A stretch of 64,000 nt of DNA from Gemmatimonadota bacterium (GTDB lineage: Bacteria > Gemmatimonadota > Gemmatimonadetes > Gemmatimonadales > Gemmatimonadaceae), in the NCBI GenBank assembly GCA_021298835.1, contig JAJTHG010000017.1:1-64000 (forward strand), read 5' to 3'. Positions 1 to 8,790 of this stretch are shown here, piece after piece. The translations under genes and the position numbers were made by a program. The notes beneath the pieces are model-generated. The model was not told where the DNA came from, did not search any database, and worked only from the letters and a program-made list of their open reading frames with translations. Each line of letters starts with the position of its first letter. Within the stretch, counting starts at the first letter, position 1.

Positions 1-194
1 CCTTCGCGCCCCCCGTGACCTTTGGCGTGCAGGAGCGCCAGTGCCTCCCGCACGGCACGCTCCGGATACCGCTCACGCGCGATGGCCGCGCAGAACCGGA
101 CGCGATCCTCGCGCCGGCCGATGGATGGGCGACCGGCGGACCGAAGCGACGTCTGCACACGCTGCGCTGCGAGCCACTTGGCATGCTGCGTCAT
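1..194 (-). pseudogene. Partial reading frame, possibly the N-terminus of a transposase
   Basis: A minus-strand frame opens with ATG at 194, has a GAGG 5-6 bases upstream, and stays open off the left edge. It contains the stretch GRPSIGRREDRVRF, which resembles the start of IS30-type transposases (GRP-x-x-GRRE-x-R-x-x-FW), but the following residues do not follow that family well. It lies beside a clear IS3 remnant on the other strand, which makes a mobile-element origin more likely. The identification is weak; it could also be a small unrelated protein. Confidence 0.3.
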
Positions 195-234
195 CGAAAC
201 CTCGAGCGGAGGGGAGGTGTCTCGACGACCGATT

Positions 235-396
235 GCATCCACCCCGTACCGGGCGATCCGCTCCCCCAACCGCTGCCACGGCGTCGGCATCACCCGCAGC
301 GTCGGTCGCGGCGGCGACGCGCACGACCACGCGCTCGCCGAGACGATCAACGGGCGGTGCAAGAACGCGGTGATCCATCATCTCGGGCCACCGAGT
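235..396 (+). pseudogene. IS3-family transposase (OrfB) remnant, 3' part of the DDE core
   Basis: Reading from 235 in the frame of base 22, the translation contains ALAETINGRCKNAVIH preceded by GITRSVGRGGDAHDH. This matches the last catalytic block of IS3-family OrfB integrases (SVGSxGDSYDNALAETxNGLYKxEVIH); the GAG at 340-342 is the position of the catalytic glutamate. The upstream D-D part is missing, with no HSDRG block before it, and the frame downstream is not transposase-like. It is therefore a decayed fragment and not an active element. No terminal repeats were found. Confidence 0.65.
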
Positions 397-447
397 CTCG
401 GAAGGACCCGGGTCGATTCAGCGAGCAGCCGCACTCCGCTCCCGGCC

Positions 448-2850
448 CTACGCACAAGCCGGCAGCGCCGTAACCACGGCCCGCACCTCATCCCGGACGT
501 CCGTCCACCCGAGATCCTCGGCCGACTTGAGCGCCAAGCGCAAGAAGAACCGCGCCTGCCCCGGGTCGATCCGCCCAAGGTGCGGCGCGACGCCCAGGAT
601 CGCCGACAAGATCACGCGGGGATTCCCCGACGCGCCGACGGACTTGATCGCCTCGACCATCAGCTTGGCCGCGATCTGCGGGCGCCCAAGCTCCGCGAAG
701 ACCAGCGCCGCCTCGAGCTTGCCCTTCCACAGCGCATGCTGCTCGACGAGCGCCTGCACCTCCGCCTCGTCGTAGCCACCCTGCGGGCGGTGCATGGTCG
801 TGCCGATCGCGTACTGCACGAGGTTGCGAAGGTCCCGCGGCACCGCCGCCAGGACCGGCCGAAGCGCGGCTTGCAGGTTCGCGTGCGCCGGCGTGCTCCG
901 CTGGACCGACGTCTCGCCCTTGGCCACGCGATACCACACCATCGCCTCGGGCACCACCTCGAGCCGATGTCCGGCCAGCACCGCCTTCGCCATCAGCTCG
1001 TGATCTTCGTGGCCAACGCCCCACTGTTCATGAAAGCCCCCGAGCGCCAGGAACGTCGAGCGGCGGAACAGGGCGTTCGTGTCGCCGAACGTGTTCTGGA
1101 AGGCACCGACGGTCGGGCAGTCGCCAAGGAAGAGCACGCGGGAGTTCGCCGTCGTGCGGGGCCCGGGTGCCTCCCGGCTGTCGAACGTGTCGAGGAAGCA
1201 GGTGAGGATGTCGGCCCCCGTGCGCTGGGCGACGTCCACGAACGTGCTGACCTCGCCCGGCTTGGCCACGTTGTCGTCATCCATGAAGAGCAGGTACTCA
1301 CCCCGCGCCTCGCGTGCGGCGCGATTGCGCGCCGCCCCGGGGAACCGGTTATCCGGCTGGCGAAGCACGCGCCACCCACGAGGGGCGATGCGACGCTCGA
1401 GCTCGTCGAGGAAGCCCCGACTCTCGGCCGACGTGCTGCAATCGTCCACGACGATCAGTTCGAGGTTCGAGTAGTCCTGTGCCTCGACCGACGCCACCGC
1501 CTGCGCGAGGTAGTGCGGCCGGTTCCAGTGCGTGACGCACACCGAAACCAGCGGACGCGCGCGATCGGCCGGCAGCGCCGGGACGTCGGCGGCGCCGAGC
1601 ACCTGCGTCTCATGCCAGTTGACCCACGCCGCCTCGGTGGTCGCCGGGCTGCCGGCCTGGCGCGGCGGGCGGAGGCCGTGGACGGCCGCGTCGCGCAGGC
1701 GCGCCGCCAGCGCGGCGGGCCGCAGCGCGAAGCACGTGGTCGGCTGGTCGTCCGCCGCGATCATCTCGGGGATGCCGCCGGCGTCGCTGGCGATGAAGGG
1801 CAGCCGCGCCCCGAGGCACTCGAGCACGGTGTTCGGCAGGTTGTCCACGAGCGACGGGATCACGACGAGCCGTGGTCCGCCCTGCAGGTAATCCATGGCC
1901 CCGGGCTGGTCACGGTCGCTGATGATCGACCAGCGCCACGGCCAGCGGCGGGCGCGATCGGCGATGTAGTCCGTCGCGGGCCGGCCGTTGACGTCCACGG
2001 ACTTGCCGAGGAAGGTGACCGTGCAGTGGGCGACCGCCGGATCGTCGGCGAGCTGGTCGAGCGCGTCGCAGAAGAGCACGAGTCCCTTGCGGTGCTCGAG
2101 GCGGCCGAAGAAGACGAACTCGTTCGGTCGCACGTGGCCGTCACCATGGACGGTCGTCGGCCGCCGAGCGGTCGCCGGACGCACGTACTGCTCGACGTAC
2201 GTCCGGGGCGACAGCGTCCAACCCTGCTCGAGCATCCAGCGCAGGAGATACTGGCTCGGGCTGACGACGACGTCCGCCAGCCGCACGCTGGTCCGCTCCA
2301 TGTAGTCGCGCACGAGGTCTTCCGTCCCGTCCACCCACTCGGCGTTGCTCAGCTTGTGCCAGAGGGTCGGCCCGTGAGTGTGCACGCAGAGCAGCGTGTT
2401 GGCGAAGGCGAGTCCCTGTCGCTTCGCGAGCAGACTGAAGTACCCAGGCCCCACCCATTCCGAGAAATGGATGACGTCGAACGATTCCTTCCGAAGCCAG
2501 GCGAAGGCCTGGTAGCTCTGGATGCCGGCCAGCGACCACGTCATGGGGATCGTGCACGTCGCCGGCATGGGCACGAACCGGATGCCCTTCCGCGCGTAGC
2601 TGGCGACCCAGTGATCGAGGGTGCCGTTCTCGCACCACTGCCCACCGATGTACAACAGCGTGACCTCGTGTCCGGCGGCGGCCAGCGCCTCGCCGAGCGA
2701 GGTGAAGGCCGTGCCGACTCCGCCGTTCTTGACCGGTCCGACGAAGTCCTGGCTCGCGATGCAGATGCGGAGCTTGCGCGGCGTCGGCGCGCCGGCCCGT
2801 TGCGGCAGCGGCGGAAAGGACGCCGGCGTCGTCGCGCGGCTGGGATTCAT
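448..2850 (-). CDS. Two-domain glycosyltransferase (GT-B/GT4 plus GT2)
   Basis: This 800-residue protein starts at the ATG at 2850, which overlaps the stop of the upstream glycosyltransferase (ATGA). Residues about 27-400 form a GT-B fold enzyme of the GT4 type, with the N-terminal KNGGVGTAF glycine motif and a C-terminal E-x7-E-like block around residue 340 (TVLECLGARLPFIASDAGG). Residues about 430-650 are a second, GT2-type GT-A domain beginning RPLVSVCVTHWNR, with the metal-binding run MDDDN near residue 523. The last 150 residues look helical. Such double transferases typically add two successive sugars to a surface polysaccharide or glycoprotein glycan; the sugars cannot be inferred. It is the last gene of a three-gene minus-strand unit. 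Confidence 0.88.
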   Translation of the reverse strand: MNPSRATTPASFPPLPQRAGAPTPRKLRICIASQDFVGPVKNGGVGTAFTSLGEALAAAGHEVTLLYIGGQWCENGTLDHWVASYARKGIRFVPMPATCTIPMTWSLAGIQSYQAFAWLRKESFDVIHFSEWVGPGYFSLLAKRQGLAFANTLLCVHTHGPTLWHKLSNAEWVDGTEDLVRDYMERTSVRLADVVVSPSQYLLRWMLEQGWTLSPRTYVEQYVRPATARRPTTVHGDGHVRPNEFVFFGRLEHRKGLVLFCDALDQLADDPAVAHCTVTFLGKSVDVNGRPATDYIADRARRWPWRWSIISDRDQPGAMDYLQGGPRLVVIPSLVDNLPNTVLECLGARLPFIASDAGGIPEMIAADDQPTTCFALRPAALAARLRDAAVHGLRPPRQAGSPATTEAAWVNWHETQVLGAADVPALPADRARPLVSVCVTHWNRPHYLAQAVASVEAQDYSNLELIVVDDCSTSAESRGFLDELERRIAPRGWRVLRQPDNRFPGAARNRAAREARGEYLLFMDDDNVAKPGEVSTFVDVAQRTGADILTCFLDTFDSREAPGPRTTANSRVLFLGDCPTVGAFQNTFGDTNALFRRSTFLALGGFHEQWGVGHEDHELMAKAVLAGHRLEVVPEAMVWYRVAKGETSVQRSTPAHANLQAALRPVLAAVPRDLRNLVQYAIGTTMHRPQGGYDEAEVQALVEQHALWKGKLEAALVFAELGRPQIAAKLMVEAIKSVGASGNPRVILSAILGVAPHLGRIDPGQARFFLRLALKSAEDLGWTDVRDEVRAVVTALPACA

Positions 2851-4220
2851 GCGTGCACCAGTTCGGGTTCGGGTTCGGAACGGCGCGGTCGTGCGGCCGC
2901 GCCCGATGGCATGGCGGCGGGTGGATCGCCGGCGAAGATCGGTGTCCGCCAGACGCCCCACCGGTAGGCGTCACTCCCGCCGACGGACCGCACGGCGAGG
3001 CGCACCTCGTGCCGGCCCGACCGGCTCGCCGGCACCCGAATGGCCACGTCGTGCCAACGCCGGTCCGCCGCATCGTGAACGGGATCGAGCACGACCGCGT
3101 AGGCGACTCGCTCGTCAATGCGTACGCTGAATTCGCAGGGGCCGGCGCCCGGCTTGTCCCACGCGAGCGGATGGATCGTGATGGCCGTCCGGAACCAGCC
3201 GGCCATGCCGTGGGGGACGGTGAAGACGACGTCCACCGGGGACTGCGTCATCACAGCGCGGTCGCAGGCGTCGCCGAGCTCCACGTCCCACACCGCGACC
3301 CGATCGGCGTCGGCGGGCACGCGTACGGCGCGCGGCAATTCCCCGATGAGCGACGTCACCGCCGAGTGTCCGTCGGCCTCGGCCGGCTCGCCGGTGCCCG
3401 CGGATGAGATGATCCACGGCTGGTCCCGCGTGCGCAGCTTGACGTTCGCCGCGAACAAGTCGGCGGCGACGTCCTGCAATCGGGCGAGCCCCTGCGCCGC
3501 GACCTCCGGGGCGATCCCGGCCAGCTTGCGCAGGGTGGCGGCGCGGACGGCGTCCATGTGGCGGCCGTCACGGCTCATGCTGCTCGCATGCAACCGATAG
3601 AAGGCGCCAGGCTCGGGATCGAAGGCGGCGCGGTGCCCTGCGAGGGACAACCGCAGCCACAGGTCGTAGTCCGCGTAGCCACCGAGCGTCTCGTCGAATC
3701 CCCCGACCTCGCGCACGGCCGCGAGCCGCGCGAGCACCGCGTGGGGCGGGAAGTAGCCACCCTGCAGGAGCGCGGCGGTGAGGTCGCCCGACAGTTCGCG
3801 CGCCAGGTCTGCGATTCGGTACTGCTCGGGGACCGGGTCGCCGGCTTCGTCCACGGTCACGATCTCTCCGTACGCGAACCCCAGCGTGGGGTCCTCGTCG
3901 AGCAGGCGCAGCAGCCGGCCCGTACGCTCGGGCGCGAACCAGTCGTCTGCGTCGAGGAACGAGACGACGTCGCCGACCGCCAGTGCGAGGCCGGCGTTCC
4001 GCGCGGCCGGCAGGCCGCGGTTCGGCTGCCGCAGGAGTCGCACGCGCGGGTCGCCGGCGAACGGCGCGAGGGCGGCGGGCACGTCGTCGGGCGAGCCGTC
4101 ATCCACCACGATCGCCTCGACCGTCACGCCGGACTGGCCGAGCACGCTCTCCACCGCGCGCGCAACGAAGTGCGCCTGGCGATGGCACGGGATGATCACC
4201 GAAAGACGGGGCGGGTGCAT
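2847..4220 (-). CDS. GT2-family glycosyltransferase with C-terminal extension
   Basis: The protein has 457 residues. Residues 1-240 are a classical GT2 GT-A domain: LSVIIPCHRQ at the N-terminus, VVDDGSPDD, then the DADDWF metal-binding motif near residue 92 and a DYDLWLRL block near 180. The C-terminal half (about 265-457) is a beta-rich region of unknown role, perhaps a carbohydrate-binding domain. The start overlaps nothing and lies 14 bases after the upstream stop; its stop overlaps the next start by four bases, implying translational coupling. With its neighbours it probably acts in cell-surface glycan synthesis. Confidence 0.88.
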   Translation of the reverse strand: MHPPRLSVIIPCHRQAHFVARAVESVLGQSGVTVEAIVVDDGSPDDVPAALAPFAGDPRVRLLRQPNRGLPAARNAGLALAVGDVVSFLDADDWFAPERTGRLLRLLDEDPTLGFAYGEIVTVDEAGDPVPEQYRIADLARELSGDLTAALLQGGYFPPHAVLARLAAVREVGGFDETLGGYADYDLWLRLSLAGHRAAFDPEPGAFYRLHASSMSRDGRHMDAVRAATLRKLAGIAPEVAAQGLARLQDVAADLFAANVKLRTRDQPWIISSAGTGEPAEADGHSAVTSLIGELPRAVRVPADADRVAVWDVELGDACDRAVMTQSPVDVVFTVPHGMAGWFRTAITIHPLAWDKPGAGPCEFSVRIDERVAYAVVLDPVHDAADRRWHDVAIRVPASRSGRHEVRLAVRSVGGSDAYRWGVWRTPIFAGDPPAAMPSGAAARPRRSEPEPELVHA

Positions 4221-4234
4221 GCGGGGTCCGATGG

Positions 4235-6676
4235 TCAGTGACAGGTGGCGAACCAGAGATCGACGACGATCCGTCGCATCTCCTCCGGGGATGTCCGGTC
4301 AACGTGGGGCAGCATGAAGCAGGACTCGAGCCGATGCGCTGCCCGTTCTGCGGCGGCGGCGGGATCGCCGGCCAGTCCATCGAGGAGGTCGCCGATGGCC
4401 CGATACACCACGCCGCGGAGCGACACGTCGGTGGGCCGACCGGGCCGCAGCCGCGCCGGCACGCCCGCGCGTTCCGTGATGAGCCCGTTCTCGGCCACCA
4501 CCTGCGGCGGAGTCAGCCAACTGCCGACCCACCGGTCGAAGTGGTCGTCGTCGGCGACCGCCGCTGCGCCAAGCCGCGCTGCAAGCGAGTCGTCCAGCGC
4601 CGATCGTACGGCGTCCGCGACCGGTCGCACGTCGCCGGAACCCAGCGGATTCGCGCCGTAGTCGGGGACCGCCTTGAACGCATGGGCCCGCGCGATCAAC
4701 TCGACGTGCGGCACGGGGATCCCGGCGCCCGCTGCCATGGCGGCGACGCGCTCGGCCCGACGCCGATACGACGGATCGTACGCGTTCCAGCGGACGAGGT
4801 GCGCGTCGCCGACGGCGATCGCGGCCTTCACCAACTGGTTCGTCAGGTACCGCGGGTCTTCCGCGGAGACGTGCCACGTACCGTCACCGGTGCGGGCCCA
4901 GCGGACGCCGGAGAGTACGCCGGCCGTTCGATTCAGGAGCAGGATGATGGGCTCGTCGCGCGAGATCTCCGCCGCGGCGATCGGCGGCAGCCGGTCCACG
5001 ATGCCACGATCGCCGTGCAGGATCGTCGTGCCGTAGCGCGTGTCGAAGGCGAGGATGCTGACGGGGTGGGGCGGGCGCAGTGCGTCCGTCCATGCGATGT
5101 CCACGAAGTCGAGCCCGATCTCGCGCGCGAGGGCTTCGCCGAGGCCGGCCAGCGAACCGCGCACGTCGCGGTGATCCACCACCACGAGGTCGAAGTCGTT
5201 GACCGGCACCCAGCGGCCGTCGGCGGTGCGCTGCACGCCGCCTTCGCCGCGGCCGAACGAACCGGTCAACAGGATCGCCTCGACGGAGCCGCAGCGCGCG
5301 AGGATGGCGTTGACGACGCGCGCGAGATGGGCGCGCACGGCCGCCTCCGCCTCCGGTTCCGGTCGCGCGACGAGCCGGCGCGCGCCCGGCGCTGCCGATC
5401 GCGGGCGCGGCAGGGGGCGCGGCAGGGGGCGCGGCGAGCGGTCGCCCGCCGACAGCCCGATGCCGTGCAGCAGGAGCGGAAAGACGTCCGCCGGCTCCAC
5501 GGCGTCGAACGCGAGACCGGCGAGCTCCGGTTGGGCGCTGTCGAACAGCATGAAGGCGCCCTGGTTGTCCGGGAATCCGGGGTCGTAGCCGTGCATCCCG
5601 GCGATCGGCTGCCCGCCGCCCTGGAAGTAGTTCGGGAAGACGAGCACGCCCGGATCGCACAGGAAGATCGCCTCGGCGTTCCGGCGATCCATGCCGCCGA
5701 GGGACTCGCGGGCGAGCTCCTCCGGCGACATCAGGTGGCCGCCGCGTACGTCCGCGAGGCATGCCTCGATGCGCCGCCGGGCGTCGGCGTGGAAGAACCA
5801 CAGGCGCACCATCGTCGAGTCGAGGAAGCAGGCGTAGTCGATCCCGTGGCGCAGCCCGGTGCGCTCGAGCCGCGCAGCCACGTCGAGCGTTGCGGTCACC
5901 GGCACCATCCCGTGATCGCCGAAGAGCACGCCGTTGACGCGCGCGTATCGCCGCTGGAGTTCATCGAAGAGCCCGGCGACGAGTGCATCGGTCCGGGCGA
6001 TGGCGTCCAGCACCTGGCGCGAGGCCGGGCCGTGGGCATGCCCGATCGCGTCGAGCGCCTGGAGGTGGAGGGCCGCGAAACGATGGGTCGGGCGCAGCTG
6101 GTCGAGGAACTGGCGCACCAAGCCCGCGTCGGAGCGATCGCGCAGCGTGTTCGTGCCGGGCCAGAGGCACTCGGTCCACGGGATGCGCTGCTCGTCGAGG
6201 ATCGCGAAGAGGGACCGGTAGCCGACGCGGGGATCCCACGGGGCGTACTTCTCGACCGCATCGAAGAGCGGTGCCCGGTCCAGCGGCATCTCGAGCGTGC
6301 TCGCGTACAACTGCTCGAACCGGGACATGCGCTTGCGCGCCTCGGCCTCGACCCAGGCGCGCGAGCGCGGCAGCTCGAGCCCCGGCTTCGAGATCCACCG
6401 CGCCACCCCGAACGGCGACCGGTCCGGGTCGAGCGCGTACATGTTGGTGAAACCGTAGGCGGAGGCATCGAGGCCGCCGAAGTAACCGTGGCGAGGGACG
6501 AAGCCGAAGCACTCGCGCATGACGCCACAGGCGCTGCGGCGCGCCAAAGATGAAAGGAACGGCGCAGCGTCCACGTAGTCCACGCGCAGCGCGTCCACGA
6601 GCAGGAACAACGTGAGCGTCCCATCCGTCGGCGACGCGGCGCGCCACCAGACCGGGTCGGTCCGGGGGGCGATCAC
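4235..6676 (-). CDS. Alkaline-phosphatase-superfamily / nucleotidyltransferase fusion protein
   Basis: This is an 813-residue protein with a GTG start at 6676; no earlier ATG is available. Residues about 18-420 belong to the alkaline phosphatase/type I phosphodiesterase superfamily: LLVDALRVDYV (first metal aspartate), AIGHAHGPAS and FGDHGM are the expected metal-ligand motifs. Residues about 440-560 are a Pol-beta-type nucleotidyltransferase with GSFGRGEG at 472-479 and the paired acid motif DFD at 494-496. The rest is mostly helical and might be a HEPN-like or substrate-binding helical domain. It is the first gene of the unit with two glycosyltransferases, so a nucleotidyl- or phospho-modification of a surface glycan is plausible but unproven. 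No signal peptide is apparent. Confidence 0.8.
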   Translation of the reverse strand: MIAPRTDPVWWRAASPTDGTLTLFLLVDALRVDYVDAAPFLSSLARRSACGVMRECFGFVPRHGYFGGLDASAYGFTNMYALDPDRSPFGVARWISKPGLELPRSRAWVEAEARKRMSRFEQLYASTLEMPLDRAPLFDAVEKYAPWDPRVGYRSLFAILDEQRIPWTECLWPGTNTLRDRSDAGLVRQFLDQLRPTHRFAALHLQALDAIGHAHGPASRQVLDAIARTDALVAGLFDELQRRYARVNGVLFGDHGMVPVTATLDVAARLERTGLRHGIDYACFLDSTMVRLWFFHADARRRIEACLADVRGGHLMSPEELARESLGGMDRRNAEAIFLCDPGVLVFPNYFQGGGQPIAGMHGYDPGFPDNQGAFMLFDSAQPELAGLAFDAVEPADVFPLLLHGIGLSAGDRSPRPLPRPLPRPRSAAPGARRLVARPEPEAEAAVRAHLARVVNAILARCGSVEAILLTGSFGRGEGGVQRTADGRWVPVNDFDLVVVDHRDVRGSLAGLGEALAREIGLDFVDIAWTDALRPPHPVSILAFDTRYGTTILHGDRGIVDRLPPIAAAEISRDEPIILLLNRTAGVLSGVRWARTGDGTWHVSAEDPRYLTNQLVKAAIAVGDAHLVRWNAYDPSYRRRAERVAAMAAGAGIPVPHVELIARAHAFKAVPDYGANPLGSGDVRPVADAVRSALDDSLAARLGAAAVADDDHFDRWVGSWLTPPQVVAENGLITERAGVPARLRPGRPTDVSLRGVVYRAIGDLLDGLAGDPAAAAERAAHRLESCFMLPHVDRTSPEEMRRIVVDLWFATCH

Positions 6677-6980
6677 GTCGGTCCGTCCAGGCGTTCGCTG
6701 CCAGCGATGAAGCAGGGCAATTCGGATGACATGACGGGAGGGAAAGGAATGCCCGCTCGCTCGGCAGGGACTTCCGGCGAGGAGGTGGTCTCGGCATCCT
6801 CAAGGCAAGGGCTTTGCCACGGGACCCCTGCCCAGTGGTCGCCGGCCACCCCGACTCCTCGTGACGGGAGGGGTAGCCCCAGCTCCGATCGGCCTCGATG
6901 GCGGCCAATTGTGCCGCCTCAGGTCCCTCGATCGTATATAGGAAGCGCCTTCCGCCCGCCCCACCTCCGGACGACCCCGC
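6677..6980. other. Divergent intergenic region between glycan genes and flagellar regulator
   Basis: This 304-base non-coding stretch must hold promoters for both flanking units. A TATATA at 6935-6940 lies 41 bases before the regulator start and could be a -10 box; the only -35-like sequence (TTGTGC at 6909-6914) is 20 bases away, which is too far for a standard promoter. An imperfect inverted repeat (GGCAAGGGCTTTGCC, around 6813) resembles but does not match the spacing of the 15-bp palindromes found before the flagellar promoters. No sigma-54 box was found. Confidence 0.4.
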
Positions 6981-8624
6981 ATGGCCAACATCCTATATGT
7001 GGACGACGAGCCGTCCGTCGGCCTGATCCTCGAGGACACCCTCGAGCGGGCAGGTCACGCGACCGTCGGCGCGCGCAGCGTGCCCGAGGCGCTCCAGGTC
7101 CTCGCGCGCGGTGGCGTGGATCTGATCATCTCGGATTACCGGATGCCGGGCCTGACCGGGCTCGAGTTCCTCGCGTTGCTCCAGCGCGAGGGATACGACA
7201 TCCCGATGATCATGCTCACCGGCTACGCGTCGATCGAGCATGCCGTCGCGAGCATCAAGGCGGGGGCGGTGGACTACATCACCAAGCCCGTCCGTCCGCA
7301 GCAGCTGGAGCTCGCTGTCGAGCAGGCGCTCGAACTCGTGCGCCTGCGCCGGGAGAACGAGGCGCTCCGCCGCGAGGTCATGGAGTTCCGCAACGAGCGC
7401 CAGATCATCGGCGACTCGCTCCCCGTGCGCCGGATCCTGCAGACCGTCGCGATGGCCGCCCCCACGCGCGCGACCGTGCTGCTCCAGGGCGAGTCGGGCA
7501 CCGGCAAGGAGCTCTTCGCCCGCGCGATCCACGATGCCTCCGATCGCCGCGACAAGCCCTTCGTCAAGCTCAACTGCGCGGCCATGCCGGAGGGGCTGAT
7601 CGAGAGCTCGCTCTTCGGCCACGAGAAGGGGGCCTTCACCGGCGCGATCAAGCGGGTCGAGGGGGCGTTCGAGCGCGCGCACCGGGGCACCTTGCTGCTC
7701 GACGAGATCTCCGAGATGCGGCTCGACCTCCAGGCCAAGCTGCTGCGCGTGCTGCAGGAGCAGGAGTTCGAGCGCGTCGGGGGCACGTCGCCGATCAAGG
7801 TGGACGTACGCATCGTCGCGACGACGAACCGGAACCTCGCCGCCGAGTCGGCCAGCGGCCACTTCCGGCAGGACCTCTACTTCCGGCTCTCGGTCATCCC
7901 GATCCTGATCCCGCCGCTCCGGGACCGGCCCGAGGACATCCCGCTGCTGGCGTACCGCTTCGCGATGCGCACCGCGCAGGAAATCGGCAAGGACATCAAG
8001 GGGATCGCCCCGGACGCGATGGCGCTGCTGCAGCGCGCCCTCTGGCCCGGCAACGTGCGCGAACTGCAGCACGCCGTCGAGCGTGCGGTGATCCTGGCGG
8101 ACCAGCCGGTGCTGCAGGCCTTCCACTTCGACGCCCAGCGCTTCGGTCTCGCGGTGGATCACGACCCCTCGGCGCAGGTGGACCGCGCCGCGGTGGGATC
8201 GGGCGCCAACCGAAGCGGCGAGGCGCCTCGGCGTCCGCCGCCCCCCACCGTCGGGGCGGCGACGACCGCGCCCGACGTGCCGCTACCGCCACCGCCTGTC
8301 CCCCAACCCCGTCCGGCCCCCGTCGTGACCGCCGCGTCTGCGCCGGAGCCGGCCTTCGACATGGTCCCCAGAGCGGCGTTCCCGCCGTCCGCTGCGCCGG
8401 CGTCCTCGTCGCCCATGCCCTTCCCGGCGGCGGAGGTGCCCCCGGCGAGCCGCGAGCCGGACATCCTCGACCTGTCGCAGCTCGAGGCGATCGCCATCGA
8501 GAAGGCGCTTCGCACGACCGGTGGCAACCGCACGAAGGCGGCCGAGTTGCTCGGCATCTCCGTTCGCACGCTTCGAAACAAGCTGAACGGCCCGGGACGA
8601 GGGGGCGGCGAAGAGGACGAGTAG
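6981..8624 (+). CDS. Sigma-54-dependent NtrC-family response regulator, probable flagellar master regulator
   Basis: The 547-residue protein has the full three-part layout. The receiver domain (1-120) has acidic D8/D9, phospho-acceptor D52 and K102. The AAA+ domain (about 143-375) has Walker A GESGTGKE at 170-177 and the sigma-54 contact motif GAFTGA at 217-222. The C-terminal Fis-type helix-turn-helix reads GNRTKAAELLGISVRTLRNK. Between AAA+ and the DNA-binding domain lies an unusually long proline/alanine-rich linker (about 393-493). It sits directly upstream of the flagellar island, whose four transcription units each carry a sigma-54 promoter, so it most likely plays the role of FlbD/FlrC/FleQ-type activators. 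No dedicated sensor kinase lies next to it. Confidence 0.93.
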   Translation: MANILYVDDEPSVGLILEDTLERAGHATVGARSVPEALQVLARGGVDLIISDYRMPGLTGLEFLALLQREGYDIPMIMLTGYASIEHAVASIKAGAVDYITKPVRPQQLELAVEQALELVRLRRENEALRREVMEFRNERQIIGDSLPVRRILQTVAMAAPTRATVLLQGESGTGKELFARAIHDASDRRDKPFVKLNCAAMPEGLIESSLFGHEKGAFTGAIKRVEGAFERAHRGTLLLDEISEMRLDLQAKLLRVLQEQEFERVGGTSPIKVDVRIVATTNRNLAAESASGHFRQDLYFRLSVIPILIPPLRDRPEDIPLLAYRFAMRTAQEIGKDIKGIAPDAMALLQRALWPGNVRELQHAVERAVILADQPVLQAFHFDAQRFGLAVDHDPSAQVDRAAVGSGANRSGEAPRRPPPPTVGAATTAPDVPLPPPPVPQPRPAPVVTAASAPEPAFDMVPRAAFPPSAAPASSSPMPFPAAEVPPASREPDILDLSQLEAIAIEKALRTTGGNRTKAAELLGISVRTLRNKLNGPGRGGGEEDE

Positions 8625-8637
8625 GCACTTCGTGCCG
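8623..8637. promoter_or_regulatory. 15-bp palindrome, candidate enhancer site upstream of flgB promoter
   Basis: The sequence AGGCACTTCGTGCCG fits the pattern (C/A)GGCA-N5-TGCCG that also occurs before the other three sigma-54 promoters of the island. It is centred about 115 bases upstream of the -24 element at 8745, a normal distance for an NtrC-type enhancer site. It overlaps the stop of the regulator gene and could also act as a weak terminator hairpin, but there is no T tract. Confidence 0.55.
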
Positions 8638-8693
8638 GTTTCCTCGCCCGCCCCGACATGATCTCGGCGGCGGGCATTTTCTTCCGCATCGCC

Positions 8694-8712
8694 AAGTTCA
8701 TCGCAAGTTCAT
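8694..8712 (+). repeat. Direct repeat AAGTTCAT x2, 11-bp period
   Basis: Two copies of AAGTTCAT (8694-8701 and 8705-8712) lie one helical turn apart, 33 bases upstream of the sigma-54 -24 box. Helically phased repeats in this position often bind a regulator dimer, for example IHF or an auxiliary factor. No second occurrence before the other promoters was noticed, so function is uncertain. Confidence 0.3.
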
Positions 8713-8744
8713 GTAGCGCAATGACTTGGCCCCATTTGGCGATG

Positions 8745-8760
8745 TGGCACGGGGGGTGCT
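8745..8760 (+). promoter_or_regulatory. Sigma-54 (-24/-12) promoter of the flgB unit
   Basis: TGGCACGGGGGGTGCT matches the sigma-54 consensus TGGCAC-N5-TTGCT at all but one defined position, with GG and GC dinucleotides at the right spacing. The predicted start of transcription near 8770 lies before the flgB ATG at 8791 and rules out the longer TTG reading at 8761. It is preceded by a candidate enhancer palindrome at 8623. Confidence 0.85.
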
Positions 8761-8790
8761 TTGCGGGGGGTGTCCATCACCGGCCCTCTC

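Noticed and set aside
22-2967. Long plus-strand frame of 981 codons over the glycosyltransferase
   Set aside because: It is antisense to an 800-residue gene with clear glycosyltransferase motifs; its sequence is arginine- and proline-rich as expected for a GC-rich shadow. Only its first part (235-396) has real similarity.
6909-6940. Sigma-70 promoter for the regulator (TTGTGC ... TATATA)
   Set aside because: The spacer of 20 bases is too long; kept only as a note in the intergenic entry.
8624-8637. Terminator after the regulator gene
   Set aside because: The five-base-pair stem GGCAC/GTGCC has no T tract; the same sequence fits the shared regulatory palindrome better.
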